This document shows positions 1 through 6,827 of a DNA stretch of 7,287 nucleotides, piece after piece; the stretch's first letter is position 1, and the number at the start of each line of letters is the position of its first letter. This DNA comes from Bordetella parapertussis (GTDB lineage: Bacteria; Pseudomonadota; Gammaproteobacteria; Burkholderiales; Burkholderiaceae_C), in NCBI GenBank assembly GCA_945888535.1, contig CAMDAN010000107.1, forward strand, positions 1 through 7,287, read 5' to 3'. The notes below the pieces were generated by a model. The model did not search any database, had not been told where the DNA came from, and worked only from the letters and a program-made list of their open reading frames with translations. A program made the position numbers and the translations under genes.

Positions 1-1131
1 GCGATGGGCGCCCATATTGAAAGTGGCCCCAATTACTTGCACGTGTCCCGCGGCGCTTGGCCGCTCAAAGCGATTTCCTTGGACTGCAATCACATCCCTG
101 ATGCCGCCATGACTTTGGCGGTCATGGCGCTTTACGCCAAAGGCACCACTGTACTCAGCAACATCGCGAGTTGGCGCGTAAAGGAGACCGACCGGATTGC
201 GGCCATGGCCACCGAACTTCGGAAACTCGGTGCATCGGTGGTTGAAAGCCCAGATTCGATTGCAATTACGCCTCCACAAAGCCCTGCCGATTGGCATAGC
301 GCCAGCATCCATACCTATGACGACCATCGGGTTGCCATGTGTTTTTCCCTTGCGGCGTTTAATCCAGCAGGAAAAAGTATCCGAATTGAAGACCCCAAGT
401 GCGTAGCCAAAACCTTTCCCGATTACTTTGAGACTCTGTTTAGCGTGTGCCAAGCGGCTCCCAACTCGATTCCCGTGATTTGTGTGGACGGCCCCACGGC
501 CTCGGGCAAAGGGACCTTAGCGGCAAGCCTTGCTGAGCAACTGGGCTACCATTTTTTGGATTCTGGGGCCCTCTACCGAATCACTGCCTTGGCAGCCTTG
601 CAAGCCGGGCTGGAGTTAGAGCCAAGCCATGAAACGGCCATTGCGCAATTAGTGCGAACCATGGCTATTCATTTTGAAGGCGAACAGGTTTGGCTCAACG
701 GCCAAGATATCACTGACGCTATCCGAACCGAAGCCGCTGGAATGAACGCCTCCAAAGTCTCTGTTTTAGGTGCGGTACGCAGCGCGCTGGTGGACTTGCA
801 GCACCAATTTCGACAGCTACCCGGACTGGTTGCCGACGGGCGCGACATGGGAACCGTCATTTTCCCCGATGCTCCGCTCAAGGTGTATCTGACGGCTAGC
901 GCCGCTTGCCGCGCAGAACGCCGTTATAAGCAGTTGATTTCAAAGGGAATTTCGGCTACACTCAGCACTCTTTGCGCAGACCTCGAGGCGCGCGATGCCC
1001 GCGACACTACGCGTGCCATTGCACCCTTAAAGCCTGCACAAGACGCCGAGCTACTAGACAACTCTGCTTTAACGGTCGATCAGTCCGTTACACAAGTGTT
1101 GAAATGGTGGCAAAGCAAACAGCCTTTTTGA
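1..1131 (+). CDS. aroA-cmk: Bifunctional 3-phosphoshikimate 1-carboxyvinyltransferase (EPSP synthase) / cytidylate kinase, 5' end missing
   Basis: One open frame runs from the window edge to a TGA and joins two enzymes. Visible residues 2-153 match the C-terminal third of EPSP synthase (shikimate pathway: shikimate-3-phosphate plus PEP to EPSP). Key residues line up with E. coli AroA: Asp34 (D313) in IPDAAM, Glu62 and Arg65 in WRVKETDR (E341, R344), His109-Arg110 (H385, R386), and Lys137 (K411) in AKTFPDYF. About 280 N-terminal residues lie upstream of the window, so the ATG at base 4 is internal. Residues 154-376 form a complete Cmk (CMP/dCMP to CDP/dCDP), with P-loop GPTASGKGT at 164-172, [16 protein letters not shown] near 279-286 and RAIAPL near the end. 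E. coli AroA ends in QAA, and here QAA (151-153) passes straight into the Cmk start, so there is essentially no linker. I see no Shine-Dalgarno sequence or ATG at the junction that would give a separate Cmk. Both domains look intact in their visible parts. Confidence 0.95.
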   Translation, partial: AMGAHIESGPNYLHVSRGAWPLKAISLDCNHIPDAAMTLAVMALYAKGTTVLSNIASWRVKETDRIAAMATELRKLGASVVESPDSIAITPPQSPADWHSASIHTYDDHRVAMCFSLAAFNPAGKSIRIEDPKCVAKTFPDYFETLFSVCQAAPNSIPVICVDGPTASGKGTLAASLAEQLGYHFLDSGALYRITALAALQAGLELEPSHETAIAQLVRTMAIHFEGEQVWLNGQDITDAIRTEAAGMNASKVSVLGAVRSALVDLQHQFRQLPGLVADGRDMGTVIFPDAPLKVYLTASAACRAERRYKQLISKGISATLSTLCADLEARDARDTTRAIAPLKPAQDAELLDNSALTVDQSVTQVLKWWQSKQPF

Positions 1132-1136
1132 TGTCT

Positions 1137-1179
1137 CTTTGACGATTCTTCAAAAAGTCTGGTGTTAGAAAAGTCAAAG
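1137..1179 (+). promoter_or_regulatory. Possible rpsA upstream promoter and inverted repeat
   Basis: A -35-like TTGACG lies at 1139-1144, matching five of six sigma-70 consensus bases. The best -10 at normal spacing, TGTTAG at 1163-1168 (18 bp spacer), is poor at three of six. The same bases are part of a perfect 7-bp inverted repeat, CTTTGAC at 1137-1143 and GTCAAAG at 1173-1179. With TTCT at 1146-1149 facing AGAA at 1167-1170 inside it, this could form a long hairpin if the segment is transcribed from aroA-cmk. A promoter ahead of rpsA is expected from the E. coli cmk-rpsA region, but this sequence alone does not fix its position. Confidence 0.25.
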
Positions 1180-1200
1180 GTTTCACCGCTTTTGCACGGC

Positions 1201-1268
1201 CCCCAAGGCACTCTTAGCGCTGCATGCGCTCGGTCTTGGGGTTCAACAACTTAACCCCGCGGTTTTTT
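1201..1268 (+). promoter_or_regulatory. Structured rpsA leader with mutually exclusive hairpins
   Basis: Two competing foldings can be read from the bases. In the first, 1201-1209 (CCCCAAGGC) pairs with 1233-1241 (GTCTTGGGG, one G-U pair), capped by a second stem of 1216-1220 (AGCGC) with 1226-1230 (GCGCT) and the loop TGCAT. In the second, GGGGTT at 1238-1243 pairs with AACCCC at 1253-1258, and TTTTTT follows at 1263-1268 after GCGG. Because 1238-1241 belongs to both, the foldings exclude each other. This may be an attenuator, or part of a leader through which S1 represses its own translation, as known for E. coli rpsA, whose leader also folds into several hairpins. The pairing is seen directly, whereas the function is inferred. 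Confidence 0.4.
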
Positions 1269-1281
1269 AACTGCACAAAAA

Positions 1282-2961
1282 ATGTCTGAATCTTTCGCAG
1301 CCCTCTTTGAAGAGTCACAAAAAGCCTCTGAAACCCGTATTGGTGAAGTCGTCACCGCTGAAGTCGTTCGTATCGAACACAACTTCGTCGTTGTGAACGC
1401 TGGCCTTAAATCAGAAGCGTATGTTCCCTTGTCTGAATTCAAAAGCGACAAAGGCGAACTCGAAGTTCAAGTGGGCGAATTTGTGTCTGTCGCGATTGTT
1501 GCGATGGAAAATGGCTACGGCGACACCATTGTCAGCCGCGACACCGCTAAACGCTTGGCATCTTGGATGTCATTAGAAAAATCTCTCGAATCTGGCGAGT
1601 TTGTCATGGGTACCACCAGTGGCAAAGTCAAAGGCGGCCTGACTGTTTTGGTCAATGGCATTCGCGCCTTCTTGCCCGGTTCCTTGGTCGACACCCGTCC
1701 GACCAAAGACTTGTCTCCCTACGAGAACAAGACCATGGAATTCAAGGTCATTAAATTGGACCGCAAGCGCAACAACGTGGTTCTGAGCCGCCGCGCCGTC
1801 GTAGAAGCCTCCATGGGCGAAGAACGCGCAAAACTCATGCACACCCTCAAAGAAGGTTCAGTGGTGCATGGCGTGGTCAAGAACATCACCGAATACGGTG
1901 CGTTCGTCGACTTGGGCGGTATCGACGGCCTCTTGCACATCACTGACATGGCATGGCGTCGCGTGCGTCACCCGTCTGAAGTCGTGACTGCCGGACAAGA
2001 AATTACAGCCAAGATTCTCAAGTTTGATACCGACAAAAACCGTGTCTCCTTGGGTCTGAAGCAAATGGGCGATGACCCTTGGATGGGCGTTAACCGCCGC
2101 TACCCTCAAGGTACGCGCATGTTTGGCAAGATCACCAACATCGCCGACTACGGCGCGTTTGTGGAACTCGAGCCAGGAATCGAAGGTTTGGTACACGTCT
2201 CTGAAATGGACTGGACCAACAAGAACGTGGCTCCTTCGAAGATCGTTGCTTTGGGTGACGAAGTCGAAGTCATGGTTCTGGAAATCGACGAAGACAAGCG
2301 CCGTATTTCTTTGGGCATGAAACAATGCAAAGCCAACCCATGGCAAGAGTTTGCGATGAACACCAAGCGCGGCGACCGCGTGAAGGGCCCCATCAAATCC
2401 ATCACCGATTTCGGCGTATTTGTGGGCTTGGCTGCTGGTATCGATGGTTTGGTTCACTTGTCGGACCTGTCTTGGAACGAAACCGGCGAAGCCGCGGTTC
2501 GTGAATTCAAGAAGGGTCAAGAAGTCGAAGCCCTCGTTTTGGCCGTTGACGTCGAACGCGAGCGTATCTCCTTGGGCATCAAACAGCTCGATTCCGATCC
2601 TTTCACCACGTTCGTGTCGATCAACGACAAGGGCCAAGTGGTCACAGGCAAGGTCAAGACCGTTGATGCCAAAGGTGCTGAGATTGATCTCGGCGAAGAC
2701 ATCATTGGTTACTTACGCGCTTCTGAAATCAGCCGCGACCGCGTCGAAGATGCCCGCAGCGTGCTCAAAGAAGGCGACGAAGTCACGGCTGTGGTCGTTA
2801 ACGTGGATCGCAAGACCCGTAACATTCAGTTGTCTATCAAGGCCAAGGATGCTGCTGATCAAAACGAAGCCATGACCACCTTGAGCCAACAGTCTGCCCG
2901 TGAAAATGCAGGCACCACGAGCTTGGGCGCATTGTTGCGTGCCAAGTTGGACAACAATTAA
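1282..2961 (+). CDS. rpsA: 30S ribosomal protein S1
   Basis: S1 binds mRNA and brings it to the 30S subunit, which matters most for mRNAs with weak Shine-Dalgarno sequences or structured starts. The 559-residue product is close to the 557 of E. coli S1. It aligns along its whole length as six S1 (OB-fold) domains at roughly 21-87, 105-171, 192-260, 277-347, 364-434 and 451-520. The first two domains, which in E. coli bind the ribosome, contain GLKSEAYVP and the conserved [12 protein letters not shown]. Domains 3 to 5 show the repeating YGAFV or FGVFV, DGLLH/EGLVH/DGLVH, and ISLG or VSLG signatures of RNA-binding repeats. Domain 6 is more diverged ([16 protein letters not shown]). The ATG at 1282 gives [12 protein letters not shown], matching the family N-terminus. 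No Shine-Dalgarno sequence precedes it; the start sits in an A/T-rich stretch (TTTTTTAACTGCACAAAAA). It lies 150 bp after aroA-cmk, the conserved cmk-rpsA order, and ends before a strong terminator. Confidence 0.98.
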   Translation: MSESFAALFEESQKASETRIGEVVTAEVVRIEHNFVVVNAGLKSEAYVPLSEFKSDKGELEVQVGEFVSVAIVAMENGYGDTIVSRDTAKRLASWMSLEKSLESGEFVMGTTSGKVKGGLTVLVNGIRAFLPGSLVDTRPTKDLSPYENKTMEFKVIKLDRKRNNVVLSRRAVVEASMGEERAKLMHTLKEGSVVHGVVKNITEYGAFVDLGGIDGLLHITDMAWRRVRHPSEVVTAGQEITAKILKFDTDKNRVSLGLKQMGDDPWMGVNRRYPQGTRMFGKITNIADYGAFVELEPGIEGLVHVSEMDWTNKNVAPSKIVALGDEVEVMVLEIDEDKRRISLGMKQCKANPWQEFAMNTKRGDRVKGPIKSITDFGVFVGLAAGIDGLVHLSDLSWNETGEAAVREFKKGQEVEALVLAVDVERERISLGIKQLDSDPFTTFVSINDKGQVVTGKVKTVDAKGAEIDLGEDIIGYLRASEISRDRVEDARSVLKEGDEVTAVVVNVDRKTRNIQLSIKAKDAADQNEAMTTLSQQSARENAGTTSLGALLRAKLDNN

Positions 2962-2992
2962 ATCCCCGTGATTTGAGTTGTTTGACTTAATC

Positions 2993-3026
2993 AACGACCG
3001 CAAGCACACCGCTGCGGTCGTTTTTT
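2993..3026 (+). terminator. Intrinsic terminator after rpsA
   Basis: AACGACCGC at 2993-3001 pairs perfectly with GCGGTCGTT at 3014-3022. Inside, AGC (3003-3005) can pair with GCT (3011-3013) around the loop ACACC, leaving A3002 bulged. A run of six T follows at 3021-3026, overlapping the end of the stem. This is a textbook Rho-independent terminator placed 31 bases after the rpsA stop codon. It should end most rpsA transcripts and limit readthrough into ihfB, whose start codon lies only 19 bases beyond the T-run. Confidence 0.92.
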
Positions 3027-3045
3027 GTCTTAAAGCCCTATTCAT

Positions 3046-3360
3046 ATGACCCGCTCAGATCTTGTTGAAGAACTAGCCAACCGATTTAGCCAGCTCACCC
3101 ACCGTGATGCTGAGTTCGCGGTGAAGGCTATTTTGGATGCGATGAATGATGCGTTGGTACGCGGGCACCGCATTGAAATTCGCGGCTTTGGAAGCTTTTC
3201 TGTGAACCACCGCCCTCCGCGGATGGGTCGCAACCCCCGCAGCGGTGAAAGCGTAGCGATTCCCGAAAAACGCGTTCCCCATTTCAAACCCGGTAAAGCC
3301 TTGCGCGAGGCTGTGGATATGCAAACGCTTGCGTTGCAATCTTCCCCTAAAAAAGCCTAA
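3046..3360 (+). CDS. ihfB: Integration host factor subunit beta
   Basis: IhfB pairs with IhfA to form a nucleoid protein that bends DNA sharply at specific sites and acts in transcription, recombination and replication. The 104-residue product fits the HU/IHF family: N-terminal dimerising helices (about 3-38), the signature [12 protein letters not shown] at 42-53, the DNA-binding beta arm with GRNPRSG at 61-67 including the intercalating Pro64, and [11 protein letters not shown] at 77-87. [11 protein letters not shown] matches E. coli IhfB (MTKSELIE), supporting both the ATG and the beta rather than alpha or HU assignment. The C-terminus runs about ten residues past E. coli IhfB and ends in a basic SSPKKA tail. 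No Shine-Dalgarno sequence is visible; only AAAG at 3032-3035 is purine-rich. Expression probably relies on readthrough from rpsA or a promoter inside the rpsA 3' end, as no convincing promoter lies in the short gap. Confidence 0.96.
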   Translation: MTRSDLVEELANRFSQLTHRDAEFAVKAILDAMNDALVRGHRIEIRGFGSFSVNHRPPRMGRNPRSGESVAIPEKRVPHFKPGKALREAVDMQTLALQSSPKKA

Positions 3361-3405
3361 AACCAAGTCCAAATCGATAGAATCGGCCAGGTACCAAGGA
3401 ATTGA

Positions 3406-3723
3406 ATGAACCAAATTGTTTGGCTCTTTAAGTGGTTACTTAAAGCAGCCATTTTTTTTACACTTTTCGCCTTCGCCTTGAATAACCAAGGGGATGTCAC
3501 TGTCCGATTTTTCTTTGGAACCCAATGGACGGCCCCTGTTGTCTTGGTGGTGTTGATCACGTTTTCCGCAGGACTGCTGGTCGGAGTGTTAGGCATGGTC
3601 CCGCGCTGGTGGCGACAAAGACGTGCTGCACTTGCAAGCCGAGTAACGAACCAAACCAAGACTAATACAGCGACACCACCGAACGCGGATTCCCTCACCC
3701 GACCTGAAGCCCATGGACTTTGA
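3406..3723 (+). CDS. lapA: LapA family protein (DUF1049), inner-membrane LPS assembly factor
   Basis: LapA is a small inner-membrane protein that works with LapB in controlling LPS synthesis in E. coli. The 105-residue product has the family layout: a first membrane segment at about 10-25, the short conserved loop LNNQGDVTVRFFFG (25-38), a second membrane segment at about 44-65, and a basic cytoplasmic flank, PRWWRQRR (66-73). The last 30 residues are polar, rich in Thr, Asn and Pro, and probably disordered. AAGGA at 3396-3400, five bases before the ATG, is a fair Shine-Dalgarno sequence. The 45-bp gap after ihfB contains GATAGAAT at 3376-3383, which resembles a -10 element but has no clear -35, so a promoter for the cluster here is only possible. 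The gene overlaps lapB by 11 bases. A hairpin and T-run lie inside codons 7-18 and are listed separately. Confidence 0.9.
   Translation: MNQIVWLFKWLLKAAIFFTLFAFALNNQGDVTVRFFFGTQWTAPVVLVVLITFSAGLLVGVLGMVPRWWRQRRAALASRVTNQTKTNTATPPNADSLTRPEAHGL
3426..3459 (+). other. Hairpin followed by T8 tract inside the start of lapA
   Basis: CTTTAAGT at 3426-3433 and ACTTAAAG at 3438-3445 form a perfect 8-bp stem with the 4-base loop GGTT. A run of eight T follows at 3452-3459, six bases beyond the stem. The stem is A/T-rich (two G-C pairs) and the spacer to the T-run is long for an intrinsic terminator, so it may equally affect translation of lapA or simply reflect the codons for LFKWLLKAAIFF. The structure is clear in the sequence, but its function is uncertain. 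Confidence 0.35.
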
Positions 3724-4870
3724 CGCTAGCTTGATTTTGATGGGATTGCCGATCGCCTTTGGCCTGGGCTGGCTAGCATCGCGCTTTGATATGCGCCAGT
3801 TGCGAATTGAAAACCGCCAGGCACCCAAGGCCTATTTCAAAGGTCTGAATTTTTTACTCAACGAGCAGCAAGACCAAGCCATCGATGCATTTATTGAGGC
3901 GGTTCAGAGCGACCCTGATACTTCAGAGTTGCACTTTGCACTTGGTAATTTGTTTCGCCGCAGAGGCGAGTACGAGCGCGCTGTGCGCGTCCACGAACAC
4001 TTGCTTGCTCGCGGCGATTTAACAGATGACGAGCGCGATCGTGCACAACACGCTTTGGCGCTGGACTACCTTAAAGCAGGCTTGCTAGACCGGGCTGAAG
4101 TCGCCCTACTCAAGCTTGAAGGCACGCGTTTCGAAGCCCAAGCCAGGCTCGCGCTTTTAGCCAACTACGAACGCTCCCGCGATTGGACGCTTGCGGCAGA
4201 AATTGCACGCAAACTCGAGGCCGCAGGCCAAGGCAGTTTCGCCGGTCGTCTAGCCCACTACCTCTGTGAACAAGCAGCTAACTTGGTTGCAACAGCCCAA
4301 AACGACCAGGCTCAAACTCTGTTGATGCAAGCAATTGCTTCGGCCCCCAACGCGGCCCGGGCTCGAATCGATTTGGCGCATTTGCAATTTCTAATGGGCC
4401 AACCACTAAAGGCTTATGGCACGCTTGAAGAGGCGCTAAAAGATGCCCCTCAATCGATTGGGCTCATGGCACAACCGTTAAGCCAGTACGCTAGTGAAGC
4501 GGGCCAAACAGAGGCTGCGCTTCAATCGCTTAAAAAAGCGTATCAGTCCGCACCATCGCTTGATGTTTTAGATGCGATCGTGGCTCTTGAGGCCAAGCAA
4601 CCCAACAAGCCCACGGATGCGAGAAACTGGTATGTCCATCATCTTGAAAATCACCCTTCCTTGGTGGCTGCTGCCCAGTGGATTGCGGGTGAAAAATTAG
4701 AGCATGAACAGTTTCACCCCCAGGTTCAGCGGGCGCTCGATCATGCGGTCAAGCCGCTCAAGCGCTACCGCTGCGCCGCCTGTGGCTTTGAAGCCAAGCA
4801 GCATTTTTGGCACTGCCCGGGCTGCCAAGCTTGGGACAGTTATCCTGCACGTCGGGTAGAAGAGTTATGA
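3713..4870 (+). CDS. lapB: LapB (YciM), LPS assembly protein with TPR repeats and rubredoxin-like metal-binding domain
   Basis: In E. coli LapB is anchored in the inner membrane facing the cytoplasm and acts as the adaptor that presents LpxC, the committed enzyme of lipid A synthesis, to the protease FtsH. The 385-residue product is close to the 389 of E. coli LapB. It has one N-terminal membrane helix (about 6-22), then a long array of TPR helices, starting with NFLLNEQQDQAIDAFIEAV and LHFALGNLFRRRGEYERAV. It ends with a rubredoxin-like domain whose metal ligands are Cys354, Cys357, Cys368 and Cys371 (YRCAACGF and WHCPGCQAW). All four cysteines known to be needed in the family are present. 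Its ATG lies within the end of lapA in another frame (11-base overlap), preceded by only a weak GAAG, so its translation is probably coupled to lapA. Its stop overlaps the rfaE1 start as ATGA. Confidence 0.95.
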   Translation: MDFDASLILMGLPIAFGLGWLASRFDMRQLRIENRQAPKAYFKGLNFLLNEQQDQAIDAFIEAVQSDPDTSELHFALGNLFRRRGEYERAVRVHEHLLARGDLTDDERDRAQHALALDYLKAGLLDRAEVALLKLEGTRFEAQARLALLANYERSRDWTLAAEIARKLEAAGQGSFAGRLAHYLCEQAANLVATAQNDQAQTLLMQAIASAPNAARARIDLAHLQFLMGQPLKAYGTLEEALKDAPQSIGLMAQPLSQYASEAGQTEAALQSLKKAYQSAPSLDVLDAIVALEAKQPNKPTDARNWYVHHLENHPSLVAAAQWIAGEKLEHEQFHPQVQRALDHAVKPLKRYRCAACGFEAKQHFWHCPGCQAWDSYPARRVEEL

Positions 4871-5814
4871 AAACACAGCATCCTCACTCCATTGAAGCCA
4901 AACAGATTGCCGCCTCACGCGTTCTTGTCGTGGGCGACGTGATGCTGGACCGGTATTGGTATGGCGCAGTCGACCGTATTTCCCCCGAGGCCCCGGTTCC
5001 CATCGTTCGAATTACCCGCGAGGAAGAGCGCAGTGGCGGAGCTGCCAACGTGGCGTATAACGTAGCCATCTTGGGTGCGCAAGCGTCCTTGCTCACCGTC
5101 GTAGGAGACGATGAGGCCAGCCTCAAACTCGAAGCCATTTTGGCAAAAACAGGGATACGCACCCACTTCGGTCGCGATGCCGATCTCAAAACCACGGTGA
5201 AGTTGCGCATCATTGGCAGGCAGCAGCAGCTCTTGCGCCTGGACTTTGAAAACACCCCCAAAAATGAATTATTGGCCAGCCAAAGTGCGACCTTTGAAAA
5301 CCTGTTGCCAAGCCATGATGCCATTCTGTTTTCAGACTACGGCAAGGGCGGCCTGGCCCATGTTGGTGACATGATCACCCTTGCCCGAGCCCAAGGAAAA
5401 CCTATTTTGGTCGACCCCAAAGGCACCGATTACTCACGCTATAAAAACGCCAACGTCATTACCCCCAATCGCGCTGAACTGCAGCAAGTCATAGGCGAGT
5501 GGGCCGCGGAGGAAGATCTCACAGCGAAGGTTCAACAACTGCGAACGCAACTCCATTTGGATGCGGTTTTACTCACGCGCAGCGAAGAGGGAATGACGCT
5601 GTTTGACGCGCAAGGGCCATTGCATGTCAGCGCCCAAGCCCGAGAGGTTTTTGATGTCACCGGCGCCGGTGACACCGTTATCGCGACCCTCGCGACTTTG
5701 GTGGGATCCGGTCTTTCGCTGCGCCAAGCGCTGCCTTGGGCCAACCGAGCAGGTGGCTTGGTGGTTGGGAAATTTGGTACGGCGACAGTGACCTACGAGG
5801 AGTTATTTGGATGA
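4867..5814 (+). CDS. rfaE1: D-glycero-beta-D-manno-heptose-7-phosphate kinase (HldA/RfaE1)
   Basis: This enzyme phosphorylates D-glycero-beta-D-manno-heptose 7-phosphate at C1 with ATP, giving the 1,7-bisphosphate on the way to ADP-heptose for the LPS inner core. The 315-residue product is a PfkB/ribokinase-family protein matching the N-terminal kinase half of E. coli HldE. Visible motifs are [15 protein letters not shown] (19-33), RISPEAPVP (37-45), [10 protein letters not shown] (56-65), and the ATP/anion-hole signature DVTGAGDT at 263-270 with catalytic Asp269. The nucleotidyltransferase half of HldE is absent: the frame stops right after the kinase domain and rfaD follows, so a separate rfaE2 (hldC) must lie elsewhere. 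The frame stays open 20 codons upstream into lapB, but the ATG at 4867 is preferred because it forms the usual ATGA overlap with the lapB stop and follows purine-rich AGAAGAG. The two-base spacing of that site suggests coupling to lapB. Confidence 0.94.
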   Translation: MKTQHPHSIEAKQIAASRVLVVGDVMLDRYWYGAVDRISPEAPVPIVRITREEERSGGAANVAYNVAILGAQASLLTVVGDDEASLKLEAILAKTGIRTHFGRDADLKTTVKLRIIGRQQQLLRLDFENTPKNELLASQSATFENLLPSHDAILFSDYGKGGLAHVGDMITLARAQGKPILVDPKGTDYSRYKNANVITPNRAELQQVIGEWAAEEDLTAKVQQLRTQLHLDAVLLTRSEEGMTLFDAQGPLHVSAQAREVFDVTGAGDTVIATLATLVGSGLSLRQALPWANRAGGLVVGKFGTATVTYEELFG

Positions 5815-6818
5815 CCCGAATCGCAGTGACCGGCGCGGCTGGCTTTATCGGCAGCAAAATCATTGAAGGCCTCAATGCAAGAGGTTTTACGGATATTTTG
5901 GCCGTTGACGATCTCACCCAAGGGGATAAGTTTAAAAACTTAGCCGGGCTCAAAATTGCAGACTACATCGATGCCGATACGTTTTACGACGACTTTTCTG
6001 CTCGGCAATTTGGCAAGGTAGAAGCGGTGTTCCATGAAGGCGCTTGCAGCGACACCATGGAGAGCAATGGTAAGTTCATGATGGCCAACAATTACGGCAT
6101 CTCCAAGCAGCTGTTTCATGCCGCCCAAGCCCAAGGCACGCGCCTTTTGTACGCGTCTTCTGCAGCAACCTATGGCGGCTCGGATACCTTCAAAGAAGAG
6201 CCCACGTATGAAGCGCCACTCAATGTCTACGGATACTCGAAACTTCTGTTTGACCAAAAAGTACGCTTAGAGTTAGGGGCTACTTTTGAAAAAGCCAAGA
6301 CCCAAGTGGTGGGGTTTCGGTACTTCAATGTGTACGGGCCCCATGAACAACACAAAGGCCGAATGGCCAGCGTGGCTTACCACCAGTTCCACCAGTTCCA
6401 GGCCGAGGGAAAAGTCAAACTCTTTGGTGAGTACGGCGGTTACCTCGCAGGCGCACAGATGCGAGATTTCGTTTTCATTGACGACGTCGTCGCCGTCAAC
6501 CTGTGGTACTTTGATCACCCCAACGTCAGTGGGATTTTCAACCTCGGCTCAGGCCAGGCCCAAGCGTTTAACGATGTTGCCAGCGCGGTTGTCAATACGA
6601 TGCGCGCTCACCAAGGACAAGACGCCCTCCCCTTAAGCGCTCTGGCCTCTCAAGGTTTGATCGACTACATTGCCTTTCCCGATGCCTTGCGCGGTAAATA
6701 CCAGTGCTACACCCAAGCGGATTTGAGCGCACTGCGCCAGAGCGGTTGCCAACACGTCTTTTCTGATGTCCAGACCGGGGTGAGCCAATATGTCCGTTGG
6801 TTGGCAAAAAATTCATAA
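5811..6818 (+). CDS. rfaD: ADP-L-glycero-D-manno-heptose 6-epimerase (HldD/RfaD)
   Basis: HldD inverts C6 of ADP-D-glycero-D-manno-heptose to give the L-glycero form used to build the LPS inner core. The 335-residue product is an extended short-chain dehydrogenase with the NADP-binding Rossmann motif GAAGFIGS at 8-15, the [10 protein letters not shown] stretch typical of Hld[10 protein letters not shown], the active-site Tyr140 and Lys144 in [11 protein letters not shown], and [13 protein letters not shown], whose Lys182 matches the second catalytic base of E. coli HldD (Lys178). [12 protein letters not shown] and [17 protein letters not shown] follow, as in the family. It is about 25 residues longer than E. 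coli HldD (310), from several small insertions. GAGGAG at 5797-5802, eight bases before the ATG, is the best Shine-Dalgarno sequence in the cluster. The ATG overlaps the rfaE1 stop as ATGA. The frame is open further upstream inside rfaE1, but only this start gives the [12 protein letters not shown]-terminus right at the nucleotide-binding motif. Confidence 0.96.
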   Translation: MTRIAVTGAAGFIGSKIIEGLNARGFTDILAVDDLTQGDKFKNLAGLKIADYIDADTFYDDFSARQFGKVEAVFHEGACSDTMESNGKFMMANNYGISKQLFHAAQAQGTRLLYASSAATYGGSDTFKEEPTYEAPLNVYGYSKLLFDQKVRLELGATFEKAKTQVVGFRYFNVYGPHEQHKGRMASVAYHQFHQFQAEGKVKLFGEYGGYLAGAQMRDFVFIDDVVAVNLWYFDHPNVSGIFNLGSGQAQAFNDVASAVVNTMRAHQGQDALPLSALASQGLIDYIAFPDALRGKYQCYTQADLSALRQSGCQHVFSDVQTGVSQYVRWLAKNS

Positions 6819-6827
6819 GAGAGCCGT

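Noticed and set aside
1197..1245. The 1201-1241 hairpin as a terminator for aroA-cmk
   Set aside because: No T-run follows its stem; TTCAACAACTTAACC comes next. It is treated as a leader structure instead.
1241..1253. Possible IHF binding site ahead of rpsA (TCAA, four bases, TTA)
   Set aside because: The core matches but the two upstream consensus bases (W and A) do not, and a match this short is expected by chance.
1858..2637. 259-codon open frame on the minus strand, opposite rpsA
   Set aside because: It is a shadow of the strongly codon-biased rpsA. Its internal near-repeats (GDTLAFD, GDTVFVG) merely mirror the S1 repeats, and no ribosome site or known domain is evident.
4807..4866. Twenty-codon N-terminal extension of rfaE1
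   Set aside because: It lies wholly inside the lapB zinc-domain coding sequence. The family N-terminus and the ATGA overlap favour the start at 4867.
5655..5674. Perfect 20-bp palindrome centred at 5664/5665 (TGTCACCGGC and its complement) in rfaE1
   Set aside because: It falls exactly on the codons of the PfkB motif VTGAGDT, whose codon choices easily give a palindrome. Without sign of conservation at silent sites it is best seen as chance.
5736..5810. Twenty-five-codon N-terminal extension of rfaD
   Set aside because: It overlaps the rfaE1 coding end. The Rossmann motif normally begins within the first ten residues, and a good GAGGAG site serves the ATG at 5811.
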